Part shown: in pieces, positions 32,419-46,800 of the stretch
Layout: each line of letters starts with the position of its first letter
How positions within the stretch are numbered: position 1 is the stretch's first letter
From: Mesostigma viride
Lineage: Eukaryota > Streptophyta > Mesostigmatophyceae > Mesostigmatales > Mesostigmataceae
Reading direction: 5' to 3'
Assembly (NCBI GenBank): GCA_009746045.1
Contig: RPFO01000253.1
Location: 2,747,975 to 2,811,974, forward strand
DNA length: 64,000 bases
The notes under the pieces: generated by a model
What the model was told of the DNA's origin: nothing
The model's database searches: none
Seen by the model: only the letters and a program-made list of their open reading frames with translations
Position numbers and translations under genes: made by a program

Positions 32419-33890
32419 CTGCAAGTAACACAGCCCAAGAAGTACACAACAGCATGCGGCAGGCAACGTGGTCAGCACACACTTGCCTGCCTCAAAAGTA
32501 CCAGGCACTCAGCACTCCCCCGCGACATAGAGGTGGTAAAGAGAGCCAGGTACAGCCAAAAGTTCCACGGATGGCATTGTAGGGCAAGTATGTCAATGGT
32601 ATCAAGGAGAAAACCAGCATGGTATATCCATCCACCGTTGGGTGCGAGAAACGCGCCAAAGAAAAGCACACATTGATAATGGATGACTTCTTTTTGCCAA
32701 ACAACAACCATAGGACCCAACTAGTCAAATCCTAGTGGATGTACAACGAAACCCATGCGACCACTGGGGCAGGCATGGACTTGTGAGGAGGAAATATAGA
32801 AAAACGAGGAAAAACGTGATGACCTTGCCCACATGCTATTAGTTATAGAGCATAATGGCCCCATCACGCTCGGGCACCCCTCCAAGATGTGGAACCCATC
32901 CAGTCGACGTGGTTTTAATCGGTGATTGACATATGAAGCTATATCTCAAAGAGGGGGCTAGACCCCCTTAAAATTCCTCCCAGAACACTCAGCAAGGCAT
33001 CAGACATGCAGGCGCGCCCTGCCACGCTGACACTAGGCAAGCCCGTGAGATTTTGTAACCAGTCTTATCAAGCAGACAGGAAGAGGCTTCACAGACAAGG
33101 CGACAACCAGTGTCCTTGTGCCATGTCAGCCTAACGAGGTCTTCCATGGGCATCACTTATCATCTCGCAATAAACCATCTCTTCTGAGTCGTAAGAAACC
33201 ATCTCTTCTCAGTCATAAGAAACCAGAATGCGCAACGCCTGGCGATGAACCTAAACAACAAGACAAGGATGTTTCCTGCTCGCAAGCGTCGCTCTGATGC
33301 GTGATGGGGGATCTGGGTGTGATGGGCGCTTTATTTGTGGATGCTCTGCGAGCCATGGATAGGCTTCCCATCTTCCATAGGAACAAGTCGATCCAATCTG
33401 CATGTGCCAAGGTGCCCTCCCCACAAGTTGTACGATGCAAGTTGTAGTACGCAAACATCCAGGTCCTGGGGTAGGACCACGTACCGACGCGGTGGTGTCC
33501 GCAGCTTTCGGCGTGACGCCCTCAAGTCCCACGCTCCTGCCGCACACACCAAGCAGGAGGGCAGCCAAGGAAACCAGGCAGGGCCGCCATGTTACTACAA
33601 GGCATTCCAGGAAGTGGCGGTTACATGGTCAAGAGTACCAAGGAGGACTTGACTGCAGCCATACTACTATAAGAGCAGTACCTAGAGATGTTCACCAAGC
33701 TATAGGATTGCTGACATATAGTTGGTTTAATCACATCACGTCAGTTGCTAATGTGCCCTAAAGGAACACTTTTCCCTGGTTAACGTTTAGCAGGCACAGC
33801 AGCATGATAGTGGGACGGAAGGAAAACATGCCTAGTTATAGCCAGAATGCAATCATGGTAGGACCAACGCAGCACAGACGACCACGGTTC
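32419..33890. other. possible introns or exons of an unidentified minus-strand gene
   Basis: No exon here can be called reliably. A MITE-terminus-like word (TATCAAGGAGAAAACCAGC) is at 32,602. Confidence 0.35.
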
Positions 33891-33894
33891 GTAA

Positions 33895-34310
33895 ACCCAC
33901 CATCTGCCGAAAGAATAAGACCCACCATCCACCACAATCTAATACAAACGTGCCATCCGCAACCATCTAAAATGCACCCACCATCTGCCACAATCTTAGA
34001 CAAGCCCACCATCTGCTACTATCTGATGCATACCCACCATCCACTACAGGCTTACATAAACCCAACATCCGCCACAATCTTAGACAAGCCCACCATCTGC
34101 TACTATCTGATGCATACCCACCATCCACTACAGGCTTACATAAACCCACCATCCGCCACAATCTTAGACAAGCCCACCATCTGCTACTATCTGATGCATA
34201 CCCACCATCCACTACAGGCTTACATAAACCCAACATCCGCCACGGGCTTATAGAGCCCCCACCATCCGCCACAGGCTTATATAAACGGACCATCCGCCAC
34301 AATGACATCT
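33895..34310. repeat. 28-bp / 84-bp minisatellite
   Basis: Monomers of ~28 bp beginning CCCACCATC are organised into 84-bp higher-order units; the unit starting at 34,005 recurs at 34,089 and 34,173. Because 84 is divisible by three, a forward frame stays open. One isolated monomer follows at 34,353. The array lies in the 3' flank of the PQBP1-like gene. Confidence 0.88.
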
Positions 34311-34818
34311 ACATTCATTTAGTTTCATCCACAGCAGTTGCCTGGTAGTATGCACCCACCATCCGCCACGTGGCGCGTCCGAGTACGAGCTGGGGTCCAT
34401 CGGGTCCAGCTCGTCGTCCTCCGACGCCCCCCGCCCTTTCCGCTTGCTGCACGCACGGACCGCCCGGGCCGATCATGCATCACCAGGAATAGCGTACCGT
34501 TGGGTATGGCAGGAAATACGTGCGGATCTGAGTTCATGGAATAGGCACGGACGATAGTGGGGTCAATATCTGCTCATTACCAGGGATCTATTGGGGTCAT
34601 CTGGACATGAGCCAAGATAAGGCGCGTAGTAAACAAGTTACAAGTCCCTGGAGTGATACATTATATGGCAGAGTGGGTGCAAGGCTGATTGATACCAATC
34701 AAAGGTTAGCGCTTTGAAAATAATAACATTTACTTCGATAACTTGAACAATCTTTCCCGTTTTCAACATTAGCTTCTGTTTTATTTGATTACCGTGAACC
34801 AACCACCCCATCGTGGCA

Positions 34819-37800
34819 TTACCCTTGATATGGCGGTCGTCCCTTTGAATCACGTGCGGCTACATCGCCCGCAGTTGGCGGACCCGCCGCCCCGCTGGAC
34901 TCGACCGAGTTGGCGATCTCCTGGCGCCAGCGCGGCAGCTGCTGCTCGTCCTCTTTGTTGCTGGCGCCCGCGTCGCCCTGCTGCGCCTCCTGGGTGTCCC
35001 CGTTCTCTGCGCCGGAACCGCTGGCACCCGCGCGTCGGTTCTGCGACTCAGGCGGTGGCTTGTTGAGGACTCTGCAGCAGTGCATCCGCCCGGGGGGGGG
35101 AGAAGGGGAAGGGGGAGGACATGGTTGGGGCAGGGGGAGAACGGGAAAACACGGTTAGGGCAAGGCGAGAGGAGAAGGGTAAAGGGAGGTCATGCTTAGG
35201 GCAAGAGAGAGGAGGCTGAGCAGGAGACACAGTGCCGTGCATAGCGGTGCCGGAGAGAGTGTCAACGAAACGGAGCGAGCCAGGCACATGGGGAAGGAGT
35301 AGGAGGTGCAATCGGGATCATGGGAGTTACTTGGCATTTGCCGATATATGGCACAAGCCCCCTCCCTCCTTGTCATTGTGTACAGGGGTTGAAGGTTCGT
35401 CTACTTTGTATTGGCACCCACGTGACGCAGTCACGTGACAATTAATAATTTATTTAATTAATTAATGAATGGCACAAGTCGCATCACCACCATCATACCT
35501 GGCACCCCTCCACTTACAGTATATTACATTGATATGGGCCACGACTGTTCACCGAAACAAGAGGTCATACATCAACAAGGAAGACACCCTGGTATTGTAA
35601 AGCACTGGGGACCAGGCTGAGATATGCAGCGACCATAATGGGCATCCCCCACCCCCATCACCCATGGGATACGTGCTACATGATCTCCCAACGGAGTCAT
35701 GTTATAATTTAATTTTGAATTTTAATAACGGACATGATCAAGGCACACGAGCTCTTTCGAGGCGATCATTGGAGTATTCCGATTCTAGGCACAGGCTGCA
35801 GGAAAGATGATAATAACACCCCCCGGACCTGCTACAGTGCATGCAGTAGCCACAACCCCCCCACCCACACACCTGCTGCAGTGGATGCATTAGCCATAAC
35901 ACGCCCCCCACCTGCTGCAGTGCATGCAGTAGCCGTGTGACTGGACCAGCCCCCGCCCCCAACCCCCGCAACCGTGGCACCGCTTGAACTTGGCAGCGCT
36001 CTTGCTGTCATCCGTGGCGGCAGAACCCGGGGCAGAAGCAGCGCTGTCTGCGGCGCCTGCGCGGGGGGCGGGTGCTGGGCGCTCCCACGTGGTCACCCCC
36101 GTTGTGCTGTTGTAGTAGTACTTGGCACCTGCCACCGCGACGGCAAACGAGATGATGGCACATAATTCAGGGACATATCACCGATGGCTCGAAAAAACCT
36201 ATATATATAGTAGTATCATGGGCCACGTAAACACAGCAATGATCAGCAATAGCAACAAAATAGTACTGAGTAGGTGTGCCCTCTAGCCACAACGATGCGG
36301 ACAGCAGGAACCGCAACACCACCGTATTGAGTAGGTGTGCCCTCTAGCCACAACGATGCGTACCACAGGAACCGCAACACCACCGTATTGAGTAGGTGCG
36401 CCCTCTAGCCACAACGATGCGTACCACAGGAACCGCAACACCACCGTATTGAGTAGGTGCGCCCTCTAGCCACAACGATGCATTCAAAAGGAACCACAAC
36501 ACCACCGTATTGAGTAGGTGTGCCCTCTAGCCACAACGATGCGTACCACAGGAACCACAACACCACCGTATTGAGTAGGTGCGCCCTCTAGCCACAACGA
36601 TGCATTCAAAAGGAACCGCAACACCACCGTATTGAGTAGGTGCGCCCTCTAGCCACAACGATGCGTACCACAGGAACCACAACACCACCGTATTGAGTAG
36701 GTGTGCCCTCTAGCCACAACGATGCATTCAAAAGGAACCGCAACACCACCGTATTGAGTAGGTGCGCCCTCTAGCCACAACGATGCGTACAAAAGGAACC
36801 ACAACACCACCGTATTGAGTAGGTGCGCCCTCTAGCCACAACGATGCGTACCACAGGAACCACAACACCACCGTATTGAGTAGGTGCGCCCTCTAGCCAC
36901 AACGATGCGTACCACAGGAACCACAACACCACCGTATTGAGTAGGTGCGCCCTCTAGCCACAACGATGCGTACCACAGGAACCACAACACCACCGTATTG
37001 AGTAGGTGCGCCCTCTAGCCACAACGATGCATTCAAAAGGAACCGCAACACCACCGTATTGAGTAGGTGCGCCCTCTAGCCACAACGATGCGTACAAAAG
37101 GAACCACAACACCACCGTATTGAGTAGGTGCGCCCTCTAGCCACAACGATGCGTACCACAGGAACCGCAACACCACCGTATTGAGTAGGTGCGCCCTCTA
37201 GCCACAACGATGCGTACCACAGGAACCACAACACCACCGTATTGAGTAGGTGCGCCCTCTAGCCACAACGATGCGTACCACAGGAACCACAACACCACCG
37301 TATTGAGTAGGTGCGCCCTCTAGCCACAACGATGCGTACCACAGGAACCGCAACACCACCGTATTGAGTAGGTGCGCCCTCTAGCCACAACGATGCGTAC
37401 CACAGGAACCACAACACCACCGTATTGAGTAGGTGCGCCCTCTAGCCACAACGATGCGTACCACAGGAACCGCAACACCACCGTATTGAGTAGGTGCGCC
37501 CTCTAGCCACAACGATGCGTACCACAGGAACCACAACACCACCGTATTGAGTAGGTGCGCCCTCTAGCCACAACGATGCGTACCACAGGAACCGCAACAC
37601 CACCGTATTGAGTAGGTGCGCCCTCTAGCCACAACGATGCGGACCACAGGAACCGCAACACCACCGTATTGAGTAGGTGTGCCCTCTAGCCACAACGATG
37701 GATTCAAAAGGAACCGCAACACCACCGTATTGAGTAGGTGCGCCCTCTAGCCACAACGATGCGTACCACAGGAACCACAACACCACCGTATTGAGTAGGT

Positions 37801-40800
37801 GCGCCCTCTAGCCACAACGATGCATTCAAAAGGAACCGCAACACCACCGTATTGAGTAGGTGTGCCCTCTAGCCACAACGATGGATTCAAAAGGAACCGC
37901 AACACCACCGTATTGAGTAGGTGCGCCCTCTAGCCACAACGATGGATTCAAAAGGAACCGCAACACCACCGTATTGAGTAGGTGCGCCCTCTAGCCACAA
38001 CGATGCGTACCACAGGAACCACAACACCACCGTATTGAGTAGGTGCGCCCTCTAGCCACAACGATGCGTACCACAGGAACCGCAACACCACCGTATTGAG
38101 TAGGTGCGCCCTCTAGCCACAACGATGGATTCAAAAGGAACCGCAACACCACCGTATTGAGTAGGTGCGCCCTCTAGCCACAACGATGCATTCAAAAGGA
38201 ACCACAACACCACCGTATTGAGTAGGTGCGCCCTCTAGCCACAACGATGCGGACCACAGGAACCGCAACACCACCGTATTGAGTAGGTGCGCCCTCTAGC
38301 CACAACGATGCGTACCACAGGAACCGCAACACCACCGTATTGAGTAGGTGCGCCCTCTAGCCACAACGATGCGTACCACAGGAACCGCAACACCACCGTA
38401 TTGAGTAGGTGCGCCCTCTAGCCACAACGATGCGTACCACAGGAACCGCAACACCACCGTATTGAGTAGGTGCGCCCTCTAGCCACAACGATGCATTCAA
38501 AAGGAACCGCAACACCACCGTATTGAGTAGGTGCGCCCTCTAGCCACAACGATGCGTACCACAGGAACCGCAACACCACCGTATTGAGTAGGTGCGCCCT
38601 CTAGCCACAACGATGCGTACCACAGGAACCGCAACACCACCGTATTGAGTAGGTGCGCCCTCTAGCCACAACGATGCGTACCACAGGAACCGCAACACCA
38701 CCGTATTGAGTAGGTGCGCCCTCTAGCCACAACGATGCGTACCACAGGAACCACAACACCACCGTATTGAGTAGGTGTGCCCTCTAGCCACAACGATGCG
38801 TACCACAGGAACCGCAACACCACCGTATTGAGTAGGTGCGCCCTCTAGCCACAACGATGCGTACCACAGGAACCGCAACACCACCGTATTGAGTAGGTGC
38901 GCCCTCTAGCCACAACGATGCATTCAAAAGGAACCGCAACACCACCGTATTGAGTAGGTGCGCCCTCTAGCCACAACGATGCGTACCACAGGAACCGCAA
39001 CACCACCGTATTGAGTAGGTGCGCCCTCTAGCCACAACGATGCGTACCACAGGAACCGCAACACCACCGTATTGAGTAGGTGCGCCCTCTAGCCACAACG
39101 ATGCGTACCCTTGCACCCCCACCACACACACACACTTGCACCCCCACCACACACACACACTTGCACCCCCACCACACACACACACTTGCACCACCACCAC
39201 ACACACACACTTGCACCCCCACCACACACACACACTTGCACCCCCACCACACACACACACTTGCACCCCCACCACACACACACACTTACACCCCCACCAC
39301 ACACACACACTTGCACCCCCACCACACACACACACTTGCACCCCCACCACACACACACACTTGCACCCCCACCACACACACACACTTGCACCCCCACCAC
39401 ACACACACACTTGCACCCCCACCACACACACACACTTGCACCCCCACCACACACACACACTTGCACCCCCACCACACACACACACTTGCACCCCCACCAC
39501 ACACACACACTTGCACCCCCACCACACACACACACACTTGCACCCCACCACACACACACACTTGCACCCCCACCACACACACACACTTGCACCCCCACCA
39601 CACACACACACTTGCACCCCCACCACACACACACACTTGCACCCCCACCACACACACACACTTGCACCCCCACCACACACACACACTTGCACCCCCACCA
39701 CACACACACACTTGCACCCCCACCACACACACACACTTGCACCCCCACCACACACACACACTTGCACCCCCACCACACACACACACTTACACCCCCACCA
39801 CACACACACACTTGCACCCCCACCACACACACACACTTGCACCCCCACCACACACACACACTTGCACCCCCACCACACACACACACTTGCACCCCCACCA
39901 CACACACACACTTGCACCCCCACCACACACACACACTTGCACCCCCACCACACACACACACTTGCACCCCCACCACACACACACACTTGCACCCCCACCA
40001 CACACACACACACTTGCACCCCCACCACACACACACACTTGCACCCCCACCACACACACACACTTGCACCCCCACCACACACACACACTTGCACCCCCAC
40101 CACACACACACACTTGCACCCCCACCACACACACACACTTGCACCCCCACCACACACACACACTTGCACCCCCACCACACACACACACTTGCACCCCCAC
40201 CACACACACACACTTGCACCCCCACCACACACACACACTTGCACCCCCACCACACACACACACTTGCACCCCCACCACACACACACACTTGCACCCCCAC
40301 CACACACACACACTTGCACCCCCACCACACACACACACTTGCACCCCCACCACACACACACACTTGCACCCCCACCACACACACACACTTACACCCCCAC
40401 CACACACACACACTTGCACCCCCACCACACACACACACTTGCACCCCCACCACACACACACACTTGCACCCCCACCACACACACACACTTGCACCCCCAC
40501 CACACACACACACTTGCACCCCCACCACACACACACACTTGCACCCCCACCACACACACACACTTGCACCCCCACCACACACACACACTTGCACCCCCAC
40601 CACACACACACACTTGCACCCCCACCACACACACACACTTGCACCCCCACCACACACACACACTTACACCCCCACCACACACACACACTTGCACCCCCAC
40701 CACACACACACACTTGCACCCCCACCACACACACACACTTGCACCCCCACCACACACACACACTTGCACCCCCACCACACACACACACTTGCACCCCCAC

Positions 40801-43800
40801 CACACACACACACTTACACCCCCACCACACACACACACTTGCACCCCCACCACACACACACACTTGCACCCCCACCACACACACACACTTACACCCCCAC
40901 CACACACACACACTTGCACCCCCACCACACACACACACTTACACCCCCACCACACACACACACTTGCACCCCCACCACACACACACACTTGCACCCCCAC
41001 CACACACACACACTTGCACCCCCACCACACACACACACTTGCACCCCCACCACACACACACACTTGCACCCCCACCACACACACACACTTGCACCCCCAC
41101 CACACACACACACTTGCACCCCCACCACACACACACACTTACACCCCCACCACACACACACACTTGCACCCCCACCACACACACACACTTGCACCCCCAC
41201 CACACACACACACTTGCACCCCCACCACACACACACACTTGCACCCCCACCACACACACACACTTGCACCCCCACCACACACACACACTTGCACCCCCAC
41301 CACACACACACACTTGCACCCCCACCACACACACACACTTGCACCCCCACCACACACACACACTTGCACCCCCACCACACACACACACTTGCACCCCCAC
41401 CACACACACACACTTGCACCCCCACCACACACACACACTTGCACCCCCACCACACACAAACACTTGCACCCCCACCACACACACACACTTGCACCCCCAC
41501 CACACACACACACAGGAACCGCAACACCACCGTATTGAGTAGGTGTGCCCTCTAGCCACAACGATGCGTACCCTTGCACCCCCACCACACACACACACTT
41601 GCACCCCCACCACACACACACACTTGCACCCCCACCACACACACACACTTGCACCCCCACCACACACACACACTTGCACCCCCACCACACACACACACTT
41701 GCACCCCCACCACACACACACACTTGCACCCCCACCACACACTTTGTGAGCTCACGCTCGTTCTATCTATGACCTGCGGAAGTCTCAAAGGGGGAGGGGA
41801 GGCCGCAGTAGACAGGTCTGACTAGGTAGCCAGTACTGGGGGGGGGGGTACGGTGTTGTGGGGGGGGGGGTACCGGGGACGGTACTGTGGACCGGGGCCA
41901 ATTTGTGTTGTGGACCGGGGGCAGTCCTGTGGACCGGGGACGGCGCGGCGCCACTGGCCTGTTGGTCAGTGGGCTGGCGTCCGTCACCCCACCTACGACT
42001 AGGTAGACGGTGGATACTTAGGGTTGTGGCGGGGCAACAACCACTCCTCTTTGCAGCTGTGTCGACGGCCCACTGACGGCGTGTGTGCACTGCTATGGCG
42101 GTGCCGAATGTAAATCACAGCTACCGGCCTCCGAATTATTATTCGGGGGCCTGTTTTATTTAAGGTTATGACGGCTGCGCGACGGGGGTCGGCAGCACCC
42201 CAATAACTTGCCGTTCGAAGTGCAGGCGGTAGCTGCCAGTGCCAGATTGTTTTATTTCTGCTGCGTTGTACTCGCCACCCCGGGCTCGCGGGAGGGGTCT
42301 GGATAGACGCGGGAGTGACTCTTGATCGGACAACTAAAGCGGGGCAGTCGTGGTGCTAGGGTGGCAACAGCTACAGGCGGAGGGGGAATACGCCGCAGGC
42401 AAGTTCGTTGTGTATCGTATGTGCTGGGCCTGGCTAATGAATATCGTCAAGAATAGTGCATGAGCGCGCTATACGAGCATGGGAAGAAGGGGGAATCGAG
42501 CCCCCAGGCCAGCATAGGAGCGGGGTGGCTGCAGCCCCAGCGCCAGGGGGGGCAGCACCCTAAACAGCCTAACATTTCCTCGTGCCAAGTGAGGCGACAG
42601 CGGCCGGCGGCCAGCGCGGAATGGCGGGGTCGTTGCCGCGTAATTTAAGCGGGGACGAGTTGTTGGGACTGACGGTGCACAGCGGGGAAGGGGAAGGATG
42701 TTAGGGCGGGGCGATAGCGGATCCCAGACGCAGCTGCGTCATTGGGGTGCCGGGGGTGCTATGCCTGTGAAGAAAGGTGTACAAAGAATTGCCGAGCCTG
42801 CAGGGGTGGCTGCCGAGGGCAGTGCCCACATGGGTGAGAACCCCCCGCAGTGGGGGGTCCCTACGGGGATACTTTTGGCTTCCCCCTTGTATTGCCGCCT
42901 GGTTAATGAAGCACTGGTAGCGGCAGGGGACAAGGGGGGCGACGAGAAGTCTGGGCCATACGACAGCTTGCGGCCAAGTGGCCAGGTAGTGGGTGCGGGA
43001 TGTTACAAAGCCCAGGTCCTCTTGACTGGCCCAGGTCCTTATGACTGGTATGATGTTTCGGCCCTTGTTGTGTGGCCTAGTTAGCTTAGAAACTGCAGAT
43101 TCTTAGGTTAGCTAATGGCTTGGACGTGTGCCTAACACGTATTTGTAATAAACATGTTTCTCTGGCAGCCCCTCACTCCAATGGAACTAAAGCAGCAATT
43201 GGATTTTGTGAGCTCACGCTCGTTCTATCTATGACCTGCGGAAGTCTCAAAGGGGGAGGGGAGGCCGCAGTAGACAGGTCTGACTAGGTAGCCAGTACTA
43301 GGGGGGGGGGTACGGTGTTGTGGGGGGGGGGTACCGGGGACGGTACTGTGGACCGGGTCCAATTTGTGTTGTGGACCGGGGGCAGTCCTGTGGACCGGGG
43401 ACGGCGCGGCGCCACTGGCCTGTTGGTCAGTGGGCTGGCGTCCGTCACCCCACCTACGACTAGGTAGACGGTGGATACTTAGGGTTGTGGCGGGGCAACA
43501 ACCACTCCTCTTTGCAGCTCCCACCCACCCACCCTTGCTGCCAGACGGATGTTACAAAGCCCAGGTCCTCTTGACTGGCCCAGGTCCTTATGACTGGTAT
43601 GATGTTTCGGCCCTTGTTGTGTGGCCTAGTTAGCTTAGAAACTGCAGATTCTTAGGTTAGCTAATGGCTTGGACGTGTGCCTAACACGTATTTGTAATAA
43701 ACATGTTTCTCTGGCAGCCCCTCACTCCAATGGAACTAAAGCAGCAATTGGATACACACTTGCACCCCCACCACACACACACACTTGCACCCCCACCACA

Positions 43801-46800
43801 CACACACACTTACACCCCCACCACACACACACACTTGCACCCCCACCACACACACACACACTTGCACCCCCACCACACACACACACTTGCACCCCCACCA
43901 CACACACACACTTGCACCCCCACCACACACACACACTTGCACCCCCACCACACACACACACTTGCACCCCCACCACACACACACACTTGCACCCCCACCA
44001 CACACACACACTTGCACCCCCACCACACACACACACTTGCACCCCCACCACACACACACACTTGCACCCCCACCACACACACACACTTGCACCCCCACCA
44101 CACACACACACTTGCACCCCCACCACACACACACACTTGCACCCCCACCACACACACACACTTGCACCCCCACCACACACACACACTTGCACCCCCACCA
44201 CACACACACACTTGCACCCCCACCACACACACACACTTGCACCCCCACCACACACACACACTTGCACCCCCACCACACACACACACTTGCACCCCCACCA
44301 CACACACACACTTGCACCCCCACCACACACACACACTTGCACCCCCACCACACACACACACTTGCACCCCCACCACACACACACACTTGCACCCCCACCA
44401 CACACACACACTTGCACCCCCACCACACACACACACTTGCACCCCCACCACACACACACACTTGCACCCCCACCACACACACACACTTGCACCCCCACCA
44501 CACACACACACTTGCACCCCCACCACACACACACACTTGCACCCCCACCACACACACACACTTGCACCCCCACCACACACACACACTTGCACCCCCACCA
44601 CACACACACACTTGCACCCCCACCACACACACACACTTGCACCCCCACCACACACACACACTTGCACCCCCACCACACACACACACTTACACCCCCACCA
44701 CACACACACACTTGCACCCCCACCACACACACACACTTGCACCCCCACCACACACACACACTTGCACCCCCACCACACACACACACTTGCACCCCCACCA
44801 CACACACACACTTGCACCCCCACCACACACACACACTTGCACCCCCACCACACACACACACTTGCACCCCCACCACACACACACACTTGCACCCCCACCA
44901 CACACACACACTTGCACCCCCACCACACACACACACTTGCACCCCCACCACACACACACACTTGCACCCCCACCACACACACACACTTGCACCCCCACCA
45001 CACACACACACTTGCACCCCCACCACACACACACACTTGCACCCCCACCACACACACACACTTGCACCCCCACCACACACACACACTTGCACCCCCACCA
45101 CACACACACACTTGCACCCCCACCACACACACACACTTGCACCCCCACCACACACACACACACTTACACCCCCACCACACACACACACTTGCACCCCCAC
45201 CACACACACAGGAACCACAACACCACCGTATTGAGTAGGTGCGCCCTCTAGCCACAACGATGCGTACCCTTGCACCCCCACCACACACACACACTTGCAC
45301 CCCCACCACACACACAGGAACCACAACACCACCGTATTGAGTAGGTGTGCCCTCTAGCCACAACGATGCATACCCTTGCACCCCCACCACACACACACAC
45401 TTGCACCCCCACCACACACACACACTTGCACCCCCACCACACACACACACTTGCACCCCCACCACACACACACACTTGCACCCCCACCACACACACACAC
45501 TTACACCCCCACCACACACACACACTTACACCCCCACCACACACACACACTTGCACCCCCACCACACACACACACTTGCACCCCCACCACACACACACAC
45601 TTGCACCCCCACCACACACACACCCTTGCACCCCCACCACACACACACACTTGCACCCCCACCACACACACACACTTGCACCCCCACCACACACACACAC
45701 TTGCACCCCCACCACACACACACACTTGCACCCCCACCACACACACACACTTGCACCCCCACCACACACACACACTTGCACCCCCACCACACACACACAC
45801 TTGCACCCCACCACACACACACACTTGCACCCCCACCACACACACACACTTGCACCCCCACCACACACACACACTTGCACCCCCACCACACACACACACT
45901 TGCACCCCCACCACACACACACACTTGCACCCCCACCACACACACACACTTGCACCCCCACCACACACACACACTTGCACCCCCACCACACACACACACT
46001 TGCACCCCCACCACACACACACACTTGCACCCCCACCACACACACACACTTGCACCCCCACCACACACACACACTTGCACCCCCACCACACACACACACT
46101 TGCACCCCCACCACACACACACACTTGCACCCCCACCACACACACACACTTGCACCCCCACCACACACACACACTTGCACCCCCACCACACACACACACT
46201 TGCACCCCCACCACACACACACACTTGCACCCCCACCACACACACACACTTGCACCCCCACCACACACACACACTTGCACCCCCACCACACACACACACT
46301 TGCACCCCCACCACACACACACACTTGCACCCCCACCACACACACACACTTGCACCCCCACCACACACACACACTTGCACCCCCACCACACACACACACT
46401 TGCACCCCCACCACACACACACACTTGCACCCCCACCACACACACACACTTGCACCCCCACCACACACACACACTTGCACCCCCACCACACACACACACT
46501 TGCACCCCCACCACACACACACACTTGCACCCCCACCACACACACACACTTGCACCCCCACCACACACACACACTTGCACCCCCACCACACACACACACT
46601 TGCACCCCCACCACACACACACACTTGCACCCCCACCACACACACACACTTGCACCCCCACCACACACACACACTTGCACCCCCACCACACACACACACT
46701 TGCACCCCCACCACACACACACACTTGCACCCCCACCACACACACACACTTGCACCCCCACCACACACACACACTTGCACCCCCACCACACACACACACT

